Positions 12,382 through 24,446 are shown, counted from the first letter of the stretch. The stretch is DNA of 64,000 bases from Epiperipatus broadwayi (GCA_028023455.1 JAQFVV010006215.1:11027024-11091023), one strand, 5' to 3'. Notes: generated by a model from the letters alone, not told the origin. A program made the numbers and translations.

Positions 12382-12756
12382 ATGTCTAAAAACACGATCG
12401 TAGCTGATGTAGACGTAAGTCACAAGTATTTGACCGGGTAGGCGGTTACTGAAGAGGAGAATAACATAGCCCCGAGTCCTTATCCGCAGTATATGAACAT
12501 AAGACCGTCTTTAAATGCTCGTCAGACTATTTCTAGCAGAGATCCCAATAAAGGGGAAGGCGGATCAAGTTGGACCAAGTTGCCACGAGCCTGTAAGACT
12601 CAGAACGATGAGCAACGCTCGTTTGTGCTTATAACTTGGGCTTCTTATCGTTAATATTGCACTAAAGCGGATAGGACACAGATGAATGTTGAAATATTTT
12701 CCATTCCCACCGTGTTAGACCTAAAAGTGGGCGTTAAAGCCGAACGTCGCTTGTGA
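12382..12756 (+). pseudogene. Broken gag-like frame inside the LTR element
   Basis: From an ATG at 12382 the frame runs 125 codons with only two internal stops (TAG 12439-12441, TAA 12652-12654). It is clearly richer in G+C than its surroundings and uses many codons with C/G third positions, which suggests a formerly coding stretch. Locally it reads EEENNIAPSPYPQYMNIRPS and later NVEIFSIPTVLDLKVG. There is no zinc knuckle or protease motif. Position directly after the leader suggests the start of gag. This is inference, and I do not recognise the protein. Confidence 0.45.
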
Positions 12757-12880
12757 ATGAGTCTACACAATATATCAGCACGCTACTACAGAAAAAAAAT
12801 ACGAATATGAATTTAAAAAACTTAAGAATAAAATTAGTGTAAACCCCTATTTTATTCTCATCTCCTGGCACTGGTGGTAT

Positions 12881-14236
12881 TGTAACATTTATTTATATAC
12901 GTTACAAATATATTGGCATTTGGTAAAAGCTAAAAAAGTAAATTTAGATTTTTTTTTGATTAGTATAATTTTTGTTAAAACGTGCAATGAAGGTTAAAAT
13001 TGTCATTCTTATTTTTTTTATCTAATTGGAAAGAATAAATGACATACAGATTACTAATCCAGATAAATTAAAAGAATTCCAAAAGTATAAGATAAGAGAA
13101 AGTAAAAATATTTCAACTAATTAAAGATGGCAGAATTATGCTGAAAAAAATAGAGACTTTGTAACATAAATTTTATAAAGAATATTTAAGATTATCAACG
13201 GATATTTTGACAAACAAAAGATATGTGCAGAAGTCGTAAAACTGGGCCTCTAGAGAGTATAAAAGGCAGAGATCAGTTTGAAGGACATCTTGTTCGTTGG
13301 TTTCTCTAGTTGGTCTTGGATAACAATAATATATCCAAGATTGCTCTACGCTGAAGTAATTCGGCTTGTCGGAGTGAACCGGAGCTTCTGAAGACATCAT
13401 GCCTGAAGATGTATACCAGAAAAGCTTTCGTGACCGACTAGGAGAATGGACCACAAGATCAAATAATAACCAAAAGGCCAAGCTCATTCTACCCAAAAAA
13501 ACTATGCATAGTTATCTACTACTGAATTCCCAAAACTTACCGGTAAGTAATGCTTCATTATCCTGATTGTGACAAAAGTAACGTTTGCAAACAATTCTTA
13601 AAAATAAGCTTATAATAGGATCCTGATAGAGACTCTTATTTAACCAAGAACTTTGTAATTAATTATTTAGCAGTTATTTTTTTATTATTAATGTTTCACG
13701 TCAGAATTAAGTGTATTCTCTCCAATTTATTTGATAAATAATTTATTTCAAACATTTTTTATCTATTAGAATAAATATATTTCTAATACCAATTTTCATT
13801 GTGCGTTATTAATAATAGTTGGTTTTTTTTAGTATTAAATTTATTATTAGTTTAGTGGGATTTAAAACAGAATTTACCTTGCCAATGTATTTAAACAAGC
13901 CCAGAAATAATAATCAAAAAGGAGAAAATAGTTCTCGTTACGGTATGATGCAATACCGATTAGTTTAAAAGCACTTTTTTTCTGTTTAGTTTACGAGTTA
14001 CAATATGTTTGACGCCGACTCAGTGGGTCTAACGACTCCGGCGCCCTCATGTAGAAATTAAAAACTGAGTCAGCTCATGATTGTACTTAGCAATAATTCT
14101 AGGCCAAGTTGATCAGGAAATATAGCTATGTTTTTAGAATAGAAATATAACTTTCTTCTTTTTTTGACATAGCTTGATCAACTCACGCGGAGTTTATATT
14201 AGCGTGTAGAGGCCTAGCAAAACGGAAAACGTTACA
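12881..14236 (+). repeat. 3' LTR
   Basis: It is co-linear with 10754-12132 up to 13945 and again from 14106. The block 13946-14105 differs completely: it holds 'gacgccgactcag' and an inverted 'actgagtc' about 50 bp later. Many of the scattered differences from the 5' LTR are CG versus TG/CA. Confidence 0.85.
13258..13265 (+). promoter_or_regulatory. TATA box of the 3' LTR
   Basis: An identical TATAAAAG lies in the same context as in the 5' LTR. In the 3' LTR it could drive readout transcription into intron 1 in the sense direction of the host gene. Confidence 0.5.
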
Positions 14237-14252
14237 ATATATATATATATAT

Positions 14253-16460
14253 AAATTTTTACATTAGAATTAGCAATTTACTCATAGACAATATGGCTAC
14301 TTTATCTCCAGAGGACAAATCAAAATAAAGAGAAAAAAGCCAAAAAATAAAAAGAATATAAAGAAATAACAAAAAAATTACAGATGTGCCTACTATTAAT
14401 TAAATGATGGTACTATGTTTTCATAAACACATAGTTTTATTGCCACAGTTAATGTAGAGATATATTTAGTGATGTAAGAGGTTTAAATTAACTAGGCTTT
14501 ATAATAATTAAAGTGAATGAGAATTTGAAATGGAATGAAAGATAAAAGAATGATGACTGAATATACATATTAATAATAATTATTAACGAATGAAGTTAAT
14601 AGGATCATAATTTATAGAAACTAATAGATCATTAGCTTGAATAATAGAATTGAATGAAAGATGAAGAAAATATAAGTTCTGAACCCCAAACAACTTGTAT
14701 ATTCACTTGCACTAGTCTAACATAAGTTCAGCAAACATATACTTTAGTAACTTCAGCCAACACATTATTACTTTGTAAATATATATTTTTAAATGTTGAT
14801 ATTTAGTTGATTAAAGAATTACATTAATATAACATATAATGAAAAAAGTAGATAAAACTTTAAATTGGGACAGATTATTTGAAGAAACATTATAGGTATG
14901 TCCTGTATACTTTAATAATGAAAATATACAACGAAATTTTAAAAAATTTGAATAAATTTCTGGAGTGACAATACTTCACAAAAAAAGGGTAAATCATTAT
15001 GACAAAGCTAATGTAAATAAAGCATCGTGGACTAAAAAATTCAGTTGAGTTGTAATGCATTTTAGGTTTTTATTAAATTAAACTTTTTTAATATTATTAT
15101 TTTAAGATTTATATAAAAGAAAGTGGAGATTTCAGCCATATGATTGGAAAATTAATTGCAAAGATAAGATTAAAGAACAGTTCCTTGAAAAAAAATTTAA
15201 CAAAAACTTTGATTGGGCATAAACTAAAAGAAGTTATGAAAGAAACTTAACAAACAACTTTAAAAAGTATTTAAAAAAATAAAAAGGAAAAAGTTGATAG
15301 ATATTAATTCTTACTGTTTTAAAAAAGTAAAAGATATAGAAGCTTAGAAAAGTTAATCTTAAATATATATAAAAGCTGTCAACTCGCGATATCTGGATAA
15401 AATATATTAAAATTAAAATGAAATGGCAGCAATATGGTTAAACTAACTAAACCAGTCCAAAATCAAATGGAAATTATTATTATTATTCTAGTAATAATAG
15501 TAATAGTATATAACAGCAAAAACTTGTCAAATAGTAAAGCTGAGAACTTTTCCATTAAGATTCTGACAAATATTTTTTGAAACGATATCCTGAATATTAT
15601 TAATTCAGAAGAGTTAAGCTAAGAAAAATAATATAATTTATATGTAAATTGATTAATGCGTAAAAACAATACACTCATGTTTGAAAGTAGCTGATGTCAT
15701 ATGTAAAGCAAATGTTCTTTCAGTATCTATGTTCATTTATATATTTTTTCAAATTAATAAAAATGGCAAATATAGCAACAATAATATATAAATTAAATCG
15801 AAATACTTTTGATTATGTTATAATAATTATTAACTGAAGTCATACAGACAAAAAAAAGCAGATATGTGATTTTTCAAGAACTGTGTATATCGATATTAAT
15901 GGATTGTCTACTTTTTACACAATCTTTAAACTGGTTTATAAAAATTGCCTTTTTAATTTTATTTCTTTTATAATATCTTTCTTCATTTAATACTCTTGTG
16001 TGATCTGAGTTAGAAAAAAAAATTCAAAATTTGCAAGATTTTCATGATCAAAGAAAAGAGATTATATTAGTTTGATTATTTCTAGTTTTTTACATGATTA
16101 TATAGTAGTTGGTATTTTTGTTGTTTTTTCCCAAAGTACATCTTGATTTCCCAATATATTATTTTTTTGCATCTACATATAATTTGATATATATTATTTC
16201 TTTATATTTTAGAAATATTTTTAAAATTGTGAATCAATCAAATTATCTTTGGAGGAGCATAAAATAAAATATTGTATTTATTATTAAATATTTTTTTAAT
16301 AAGTTTGGATTGAATATTATTTTAAAATGGCATAGACATCCATTTTTAATTATTTGTACTAATATTAATGCTGTAAAATCCAAATTTATTAAAAAGTATT
16401 TAGTGATAAATATAATGTTTCATTTCATGTTTCTCCAAATGTAAATCGATTGCTTAATAC
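14253..16460. other. Intronic A/T-rich DNA with no recognised feature
   Basis: No frame with recognisable motifs, no long repeat shared with the rest of the window, and no RNA gene seen. Simple-sequence patches only (for example the TTA run near 15478-15500). Confidence 0.6.
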
Positions 16461-16905
16461 TTTTTTTTCCTCAGTGATGAAAGTTTATTCATAAAAAAAA
16501 ACAGATACAAATACAGTTAGAAAAAGGTTTACAAGAGAGTGGTTACATGGTAAATTGAAATTTCAGGAGCAACATGGTAAGAGGGGAAGATACATGTAAA
16601 AAGAGAATGGGAAAGTGGAAAAGGTGTGTAGTTCAGGCCAGTCTGAGATGTATGTCTTCATTGAGCAAGCGCCGCATGGGTTGCAAACATTTAAATGGTT
16701 GATTCCTATGACAGAAGCTGAGAGGATGGAAATTGGAGGATTGTCCAAGTGTTTGTGAGGAGTTGAGGTGGGACTAGTTTGGTATCTCTGGTTTTGAGAG
16801 AGCAAATTAGGTCCAATAGTTTTGATTCACTGAGTGTACTCTCCGGTCAAAAATAATAGCACATCGGAGCAACCAGAGTGCATAGATGAGGAAAACTGAT
16901 AGTCT
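16461..16905 (-). pseudogene. Possible processed retrocopy or terminal exon (minus)
   Basis: This island is much richer in G+C than its surroundings. Read on the minus strand it ends with AATAAA (16489-16484), then after about 15 bases an A8 run (16468-16461). That is the layout of a polyadenylated transcript copied into the genome. An 80-codon minus frame (16805-16563) includes CNPCGACSMKTYISDWPEL but no family that I recognise. No target-site duplication was found. Alternatives are the 3' exon of an antisense transcript or a non-coding RNA copy. Confidence 0.4.
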
Positions 16906-17979
16906 GATAGTTGCAAAAATCCCTGTTTCTATAGATTCTTGGAGGTTGAAGATGGTGTTTAACTACTTTAGCAAATATTTTATTGAGTTGTTTGGAAAGA
17001 AATCAATTACAGGAATTTCAGTTTTTATTTCGGATACCCTTTTGATTATAGTAGAATTATTTATTTATTGTATTTATTATTTTTATCCAATACAATTTGT
17101 TATATTAAAAGTTATTTACACAGGGTGGATTTATTATTTACATAATATAGGTTAAAAGATATAACAATAACAATAAATAAATATAAAATTGCTCTGGTTA
17201 GAAAGGAGGACATATTTACTAATACTTATCAAAAATGTTTTAAATAATTTAGAAGTGAACATTTATTTATATTAATACTTTATTGTTTATCTGAAAGTTT
17301 GTGATGAAAGCATTTTGATTTGTAATTACATGTTCGACTATTTTCATCATTTACTTCAATTGAACTTGAATTTTTCTAAAAATATTTAACAATTAAACTA
17401 GATGATGAAAGTAGTCAACATATAATTATAAATTAATACTTTCTTACGAAATTTTATTTGTTTTTATTAAAATAATATTCAAAAATCAGTGTTTATTTTT
17501 AAAACTTCCAAATATATTACTTCTGAAATCAATCAAATATGAAAATGTATTCCCTCCTTTTTTAACTCTCAGCCGTTTGGATAATATTTGTTGTCTTTTT
17601 CAAAAGTATGATAATAAGATAATTTTAGTACAAACATACTATTAGATTTCTGAAATTTGGAAAAGATAAATATTATATATTACATCTTACTTACAATAAA
17701 ATTAATCCAAATAAAGAACTATAATTAATAAGTAATTACGTTTTTACATTTTTTGAACTGATTAATTTTTATATGAGTTAGTAATATTTCAAATCTTTTT
17801 ATAATCTGAAGTAATATAATTATTGTATGTTTATACTAAAATTATATTATTACATTCTTGAAAAATATAATAAAAAATCAAACGTTGGATAATGTAAAAT
17901 GGTAATGTAAATTTTCATATTTGACTGATTTCAGGAGTAATAAATTTGAATTTTTTTTAATATGGTTTTTTTTTTAATA

Positions 17980-18011
<32 letters not shown>

Positions 18012-18030
18012 TGAATTCATACTAATGTAT
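16906..18030. other. Intronic A/T-rich DNA, nothing recognised
   Basis: An 89-codon frame at 16886-17155 has a hydrophobic tail but no recognisable motif, and A/T bias explains it. Homopolymer T and A tracts at 17950-18009 precede the next repeat. Confidence 0.55.
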
Positions 18031-18896
18031 TGTGCTGGTCGGATTTGTAGGTTCACGTAACAAGTTCTAGCATCTAGGCAAAAGTACCTCGAATCCAATC
18101 GTGTGCAAGATACACAGGTCAGGAACACTCATGAATTCTGCCCTATTTGCCTATTTCCCAGATCTATAACATTATGAGCAACAATCCCGATGACATAGCA
18201 ACTTAGTTATTTAATGGTCTCCTCCCTGTGTTCAAATCCAGCAGTATATATACTTTTATTTTGAAGCTGTAACTTAGCAACTACTGCTGGACCTGAGGCG
18301 GTTTAAGCACTTAAGTTTCATTTGGAATAGTTTGACCGGATACTCTTATCTAGTAAGATGTTTGAAACAATGCAAGTTTGTTATCAGTTTCTCGAACGAT
18401 TGTTTTAAAATATATCTTATGATTTTAAAACAAGCTAGCATGGACAATTTCCACTAATGGGTTTATTTTATTATTACCAATTCGTAATCTTTTACTTTAA
18501 TCTAAGGGGTCTTCCGGGTAATTGTTTTTCGATAGACTTCTTAACAAGATTGCATCATTTCTGGCTACAAAATTATATATGAAAAAATAATAAGTTTCAT
18601 ATGTAATACCTTATATATATAATATAACTATTAATTTATTCGCAATCTCCTACACTGAAATATATAGATATTTATTATTTACGCCCGTATATACATGAGA
18701 ATATTATTAAATAAAATATTTTTAAATTAAAATACATACGTGTTAATGTGATTTATGTTATAATACTAACCAAAAGAAATATGTATATTATTAGCTATGT
18801 ATATACGTGCATAAAGGTGGGTTTGAATACAGTTAGGTGGTAGGAGATTGGATGTGGGCTGTGAAGCAGGATCTGAGCATCAGATCATCTGCTTCA
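18031..18896 (+). mobile_element. Hairpin-ended element, internally deleted copy (866 bp)
   Basis: The first 166 bp (18031-18196) match 21497-21660. The remaining ~700 bp (18195-18896) match 23736-24446 at very high identity. The two parts are fused at a 2 bp overlap 'AT' where the long copy has a further ~2.07 kb, so this is best read as an internal deletion of the element at 21497-24446. The fused part has a tRNA-like look: TAGCAACTTAG (A-box-like), then GTGTTCAAATCC (B-box-like) about 35 bases on. It ends in a strong hairpin. No ORF. Confidence 0.72.
18862..18896 (+). other. Terminal hairpin of the element (copy 1)
   Basis: TGAAGCAG GATCTGA and its complement TCAGATC AT CTGCTTCA form a 15 bp stem with a 3-base loop and a 2-base bulge. 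Homology between the two copies stops exactly at the end of this hairpin. The same structure lies at 24412-24446. Confidence 0.75.
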
Positions 18897-19078
18897 TTTT
18901 CCTGAACTTACCGAAAAAAAATGAAAGAATGTTTAAAAAAAGAAAAAAAGCTTTTACTTGATGTCCAGGTAACTAAAGAACAACTTTGGATTGGCGATGT
19001 ATCTAAAGAAATTTTTATTTTACTCTGTCAGAGTGCTACCTTGTTTTGACTCAACATTTATACTAAATATCCTAACTC

Positions 19079-19295
19079 TCTCTGCTATATTAGAAATTTT
19101 ATGATTTTCATTTATGATAGAATACCCTCTCTGCTATATTAGGAATTTTATGGCTTTCATTTATGATAGAATACCCTAACTTCTCTGCTATATTAGAAAT
19201 TTATGACTTTCATTTATGATAGAATACCCTAACTTCTCTGCTATATTAGAAATTTATGACTTTCATTTATGATAGAATACCCTCTCTGCTATAAT
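19079..19295. repeat. Minisatellite, 48-54 bp unit, about 4.3 copies
   Basis: Successive 'ctgctata' starts lie at 19082, 19131, 19185, 19238 and 19286. Each unit is followed by 'ttagaaatttatg...tttcatttatgatagaataccct'. Units differ by a 'aactt' insertion and a few substitutions. Confidence 0.92.
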
Positions 19296-20159
19296 ACTGG
19301 AAAATTTTTCACTGTCTTCACAAAAAACTGCTTGGTTAATAAAATAAAATATAAAAAACTATGGTATAATATATACAAATTATTATAGTCCTAAATCATT
19401 TACCATTGTCTATCCATGTCATCATGTTCTATCCGTCCAGCTTCTCCTCCCCCCATTCTACACTCTCCCCCTTGCTCTACTCTCCCCCTCCCATACTCAA
19501 TCCATATTTATTTAAATGATTATTGCTATCCTACCTGTTATTTAATATTAATTGTTTCTAGATCTAGTTTTTACTGTGAAACATATATATCTATACTGAT
19601 TATTATTTAGTTCTTTAATGCAAAGTATATCAAAAAATTATTGTAATTTCTACCTGGCCTTCTTTATGTCTTCTTTTGTGGTCTGTTTTTGGAGTTATTC
19701 TTCAGGACCTGAAACATCTTAACAAAATGATTGTTTAACGATTGCATTGATACACTTGATACACATATTTTGGGGAAAAAAAAAAAAACTCTATATAACT
19801 TTTATTATGAATCATTGCTTTTAAATTTGATAACTCCATCACCTATTGGCAAATTTATAGTGGTATTGCTACCCTGGGCATCAGCACAAGGGATAGGGCT
19901 ATGTGTTCTGACCAGATGATCCGCTATTATTGGGTTGTATACTTTTCTAAGATCTGTACTTAAATAGTTATACATTTACAGCTCTAACAGAAAAAACATT
20001 ATTATGGCTTTAGCACATATTTATATAAGAGACTGAAAGTGTAACAAAAACTGTCATTATTTTATTTCTGAGGCAGTTATATAAGCATGAATATTATTAA
20101 AACATTTCAAAAAAAAAATCTGCACATTTTCGATTATTTAGAATCTTTATTTTATTATT

Positions 20160-21220
20160 TTTAAGTGTTTTAAAAGCTGTCACTAATTTAACTCTCTCAG
20201 ACTTGGACATATTATAAATTTAAAATACTTATTTAACAGATGTATTAACAAGGAAAAAAAAATTTTATATTTAACATCATTATTTAAAACATTTAGGAAA
20301 AATCATTATATATTATTTAGCGCACACACTACTTTACTATCTTTTTATCTTTAAATGCGAAAGCCCCTTAAAAGCTGTCACTAATTTAATTCTCTCAGAC
20401 TTGGAATTATTTGAGACATTTATACAAGAAATTATATAGAACATCGTTATTTAAAGCATTTATGAAAAAATTATATATTATTATTATTATTTAGCGCACA
20501 CTTCAAAACTTGGGCATATTATATTTATTTATTAAAATATTTATTAAAACGGAAAAAAAAATTATTATATATCTCAATATTATTATTCTATATCTCACAC
20601 ACTTCTTTATCATCTTTTTATTTTAAATGTGAAAAACCCCTTAAAAGCTATCACTATTTTATCATACTGTAAACTCGAAATATGTTATTTAAAATCATTT
20701 ATGGAAACTTTTATATATATAAATGCTACTATTTAGAACACATAGTTTATTTTTATTATAAATGTGGCAGCTCCTTAAAACTACAACTATTTTATTTAGG
20801 GGCATCCTGCCTGTAATTTCACATCCATGACCAAGAAAAAAAAACATTATACAACATCTTATTTACTTCTTTGAAAAATACATTTTATCTTAAGAAAGTG
20901 AGAGCCCCTTAAAAGTTATCACTATTTTTATATCACTGGAAACTTACATGTATATGAAAACTATAAACATTATTTGGGAAAACACTTCTTTATCTTTAAT
21001 TAATATGAAAGTAAGAGCCCCTTAAAAGCTGTTACTTCTCTTTACTTCTTTTTAAAAACTCACGAGAATTATACATGTAATAAATATTTACGGACAAGGA
21101 ATAACACATTATATAATATCATCATTATTCAGATCACACACATGAAAGAAAACAAAACAAAACTGCCACTATTTTATTTTATAGGTTGTGAAAACGAAAA
21201 ACCTTTTAAAACTTTTATGT
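20160..21220. repeat. Degenerate tandem array
   Basis: A phrase like 'gccccttaaaagctgtcac' recurs at about 20170, 20365, 20636, 20772 (weak), 20905, 21018 and 21210 (weak). It is accompanied by 'acttcttta(t)ct' and 'gaaaaaattatata' segments. Spacing is irregular (110-270 bp), so the array is old or was built from sub-units. No coding potential. Confidence 0.65.
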
Positions 21221-21496
21221 GGGGAAAAAAAATATTGAGTATATAACATACTATTTACTTGAAACATATTTTTATATATATACTGAGAGAAAATATTTAT
21301 ATTTATCATTATATTAACAATGACTCACAGGGAGTGTGTACCAATAGCTGGGTGTCCGAAAAAAAATTTCAAAAAAAAATTTTTTTTTTTAAAACATATG
21401 TTATATCTATCACTATCTACTACTATCTCAGGTATATGGGTGTTTGTATTTGAAGCCCTACATTGATGCGCCAAACCCGGAGAAAAGAAAAAAATC

Positions 21497-24446
21497 TGTG
21501 CCGGTCGGATTTGTATGTTCACTAACAAGATCTAGCATCTAGGCAAAAGAACCTCGAATCCAATCGTGCACAAAATACACAGGTCAGGAACACTCATGAA
21601 CTCTGCCCTATTTGCCTATTTCCCAATCTATAATATTATGAGCAACAATCCCGATGACATCGATTAATTTACTTCTCACCCGCCGGCTTCGGTCATCGGA
21701 GACACAAAAAGACTCTGCCTAAACTTATATGATAGACTAACTTAATAACTAGCTATATTTTATGAGCAATAAAGGCTCATGACCTAGCATATTAATTATG
21801 TATTGAGCGGAGATCATCTAGTCATATTTAGCATAAGTAATAACTTAATATTTTAACTTAACTAAAAGAAAGCAATGGTTCGAGTTTGATATATATATTT
21901 AAGATTTATTAATAACAAAATTATGTTGGATTATTTAGCCGACATTAGCCTCATGAGTGTTATATATATATGTGTGTGTTTGATTCATATTTAATGATAA
22001 CATAAGATTTGCGGCTATGCCAATAATATATATATGTGATTTAATGAATTAGCACTATTGGAATACATTACTGGAATACTATTACACCCCCAGAGATGAA
22101 AAGAGCATTTACTTAATTTAAACAACAATAATTTCATAAGCAGATATTACATTTGGTTACATTCAATATTATGATTAATTTGAGTTATAGATAATTAATG
22201 CGCGGGATGGGTAATGAATAATTATATAAACGATACTAAATCTATCGCATTAATACGTATATTAGACTAATGGAAATATGTCTGTTTAAAGAAATCATTT
22301 CATTATTTTCTGGGCAACTAATAAGACACTGAAAGGCAGTGCATGCATGGTGGCTGATTGGGTTGGTCCAATTATGGATCCTGGAGTGTGCTTCATGAAT
22401 TTTTAATAATGAAGTGGACCGATTTCCTCTGCAAATGTAGGCAGGGTCGGTTTGACGAACAAAAGAGTCCAAGATTCCCTGGAATGAAGTACAGGCAAAT
22501 CATGGATGACGAAGAGTGGTCAGCAATGACTTTATTGGGCTGGTTTCCCAGATCGCTCCCCATATAAAGTATGCACATATGACCAAGTATGTCCCCAGGG
22601 TGGTTTTACAGCCTGGTTTAAGGATATTGAGAACGACGATGGGGCTCGACTGCACGAATACCTCCATGTGAGAAAGAAGCACAAATATATATATATATAT
22701 ATATGAAATGGCCTTTATGCATGTAACGCTTAATAATATAATATAAATATAATTCTAAAATTAAAGATTATCGAAACATATTTATTGCCCATAAATTATG
22801 AAATATTCGGCATAATGATATGGTTTCACTAAGCAAACATGGGTAATAATTATACTTAAATATAAAACTAAGATTTCAAGATCCCCCTCCCCCTTACATT
22901 ATGTTACTTAATATTATTCATTTCTTCTTACACATTAAATAAATCTCAATTTTGGTTAATCAATGCCCTTGTGAAAATATATAAATTATTACAAAATAAG
23001 TGGGTGGTGGTAATAGCTAAGATGGGTTTTACATATATAATATAATTTAAGAATAAAAGATAGCGCATTATTTAGGAAGGAAAATGTGAAAAAAAAAGAT
23101 GTCAATCTGTTTTTCTACAGTAAACATAAAAATATAATTAGTTTATTTATCTAAAATCGCGAGCACCTGGGCAAGTCGAATAAGACTTGTTTTGATCAAA
23201 TTATAAATTATTTACCCAGTAAATGATGGGTGGGGAAACGAAAATGAATTATATGCTTGCGATTTTAGAATACTATTGGCATTTATTTTAAAATATAAAT
23301 ACATAAATCAAATTGAAAATTGTTTGCCGCTTGGAAATAAAAGAAAAGAAAAACATTATATAGGAGGCTTAATATAGATTAGTTATATAGAGTTATAGAA
23401 ATACATATTTTGAAGACATTTAATATAGATGATTTAAAATATAAATATTACAGAGAAGGCAGGATTTAGGAATTATAAGCGGTCAAAGTTCTTTTACCTT
23501 GATTATTTGGAAGAGCGTTTCACTAGGAATCAGTCCATCGGTATTATTTCACTAGATCTAGGGTAGCATTATTATTTGAGAATTAGCATTTCATTTTCAC
23601 TGGAAAATATCTAAAGTTCATTAGTATGGGATGCAGAGCTTCGTTCATGGGAACAGCATATTAGAACGGAGGGACAAGGCGAAATTTCCTACTCACGACA
23701 CATTGAGTGAGAATTAAAACTGGCATGGAATATGTATAGCAACTTAGTTATTTAATGGTCTCCTCCCTTGTGGATTCAAATCCAGCAGTATATATACTTT
23801 TATTTTGAAGCTGTAACTTAGCAACTACTGCTGGACCTGAGGCGGTTTAAGCACTTAAGTTTCATTTGGAATAGTTTGACCGGATACTCTTATCTAGTAA
23901 GATGTTTGAAACAATGCAAGTTTGTTATCAGTTTCTCAAACGATTGTTTTAAAATATATCTTATGATTTTAAAACAAGCTAGCATGGACAATTTCCACTA
24001 ATGGGTTTATTTTATTATTACCAATTTGTAATCTTTTACTTTAATCTAAGGGGTCTTCCAGGTAATTGTTTTTCGATAGACTTCTTAACAAGATTGCATC
24101 ATTTCTGGCTACAAAATTATATATGAAAAAATAATAAGTTTCATATGTAATACCTTATATATATAATATAACTATTAATTTATTCGCAATCTCCTACACT
24201 GAAATATATAGATATTTATTATTTACACCCGTATATACATGAGAATATTATTAAATAAAATATTTTTAAATTAAAATACATACGTGTTAATGTGATTTAT
24301 GTTATAATACTAACCAAAAGAAATATATATATATATATTATTAGCTATGTATATACGTGTGTAAAAGCGGGTTTGAATACAGTTAGGTGGTAGGAGATTG
24401 GATGTGGGCTGTGAAGCAGGATCTGAGCATCAGATCATCTGCTTCA
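21497..24446 (+). mobile_element. Hairpin-ended element, long copy (~2.95 kb), class unknown
   Basis: Its two ends equal the two halves of the 866 bp copy at 18031-18896, which defines 21497 and 24446 as its borders. The ~2.07 kb internal part has modest G+C islands at 21660-21720 and 22290-22680. The second island carries a 69-codon frame (22358-22567, MGWSNYGSWSVLHEF... to ...LLGWFPRSLPI) and overlapping minus frames; none match a family that I know. It has no RT, transposase or YR motif, no TIRs and no visible target duplication. The right part has A/B-box-like motifs and ends in the hairpin. A dispersed 14 bp inverted pair (CTAAAATCGC near 23151 and GCGATTTTAG near 23262) lies inside. Confidence 0.65.
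24412..24446 (+). other. Terminal hairpin of the element (copy 2)
   Basis: Same sequence and boundary as 18862-18896. Downstream sequences of the two copies are unrelated from the next base, so the hairpin is the true 3' terminus. Confidence 0.75.

Larger units (their letters stand above)
10754..14236 (+). mobile_element. Non-autonomous LTR retrotransposon (LARD/TRIM-like)
   Basis: Two direct repeats of 1379 and 1356 bp begin TGTAAC and end GTTACA. They flank a 748 bp internal region. One base after the left LTR comes TGGCGACCC, a plausible tRNA primer site. The flanks are ATAT on both sides (10750-10753 and 14237-14240), consistent with a 4 bp target duplication, although the target is a TA microsatellite and cannot prove it. 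The internal part holds only a broken gag-like frame and no protease, RT, RNase H or integrase, so mobility would have needed an autonomous partner. No clear polypurine tract precedes the right LTR. Which superfamily it belongs to cannot be decided. Confidence 0.85.

Noticed and set aside
11047-13496. Twin 107-codon minus-strand frames (11047-11370 and 13173-13496) conserved between two sites.
   Set aside because: They are the same segment of the two LTRs, antisense to the TATA box. Similarity is explained by LTR duplication, and no family motif is seen.
19079-19295. CRISPR-like repeat array.
   Set aside because: Units are contiguous with variable spacing and no unique spacers. It is a eukaryotic minisatellite.
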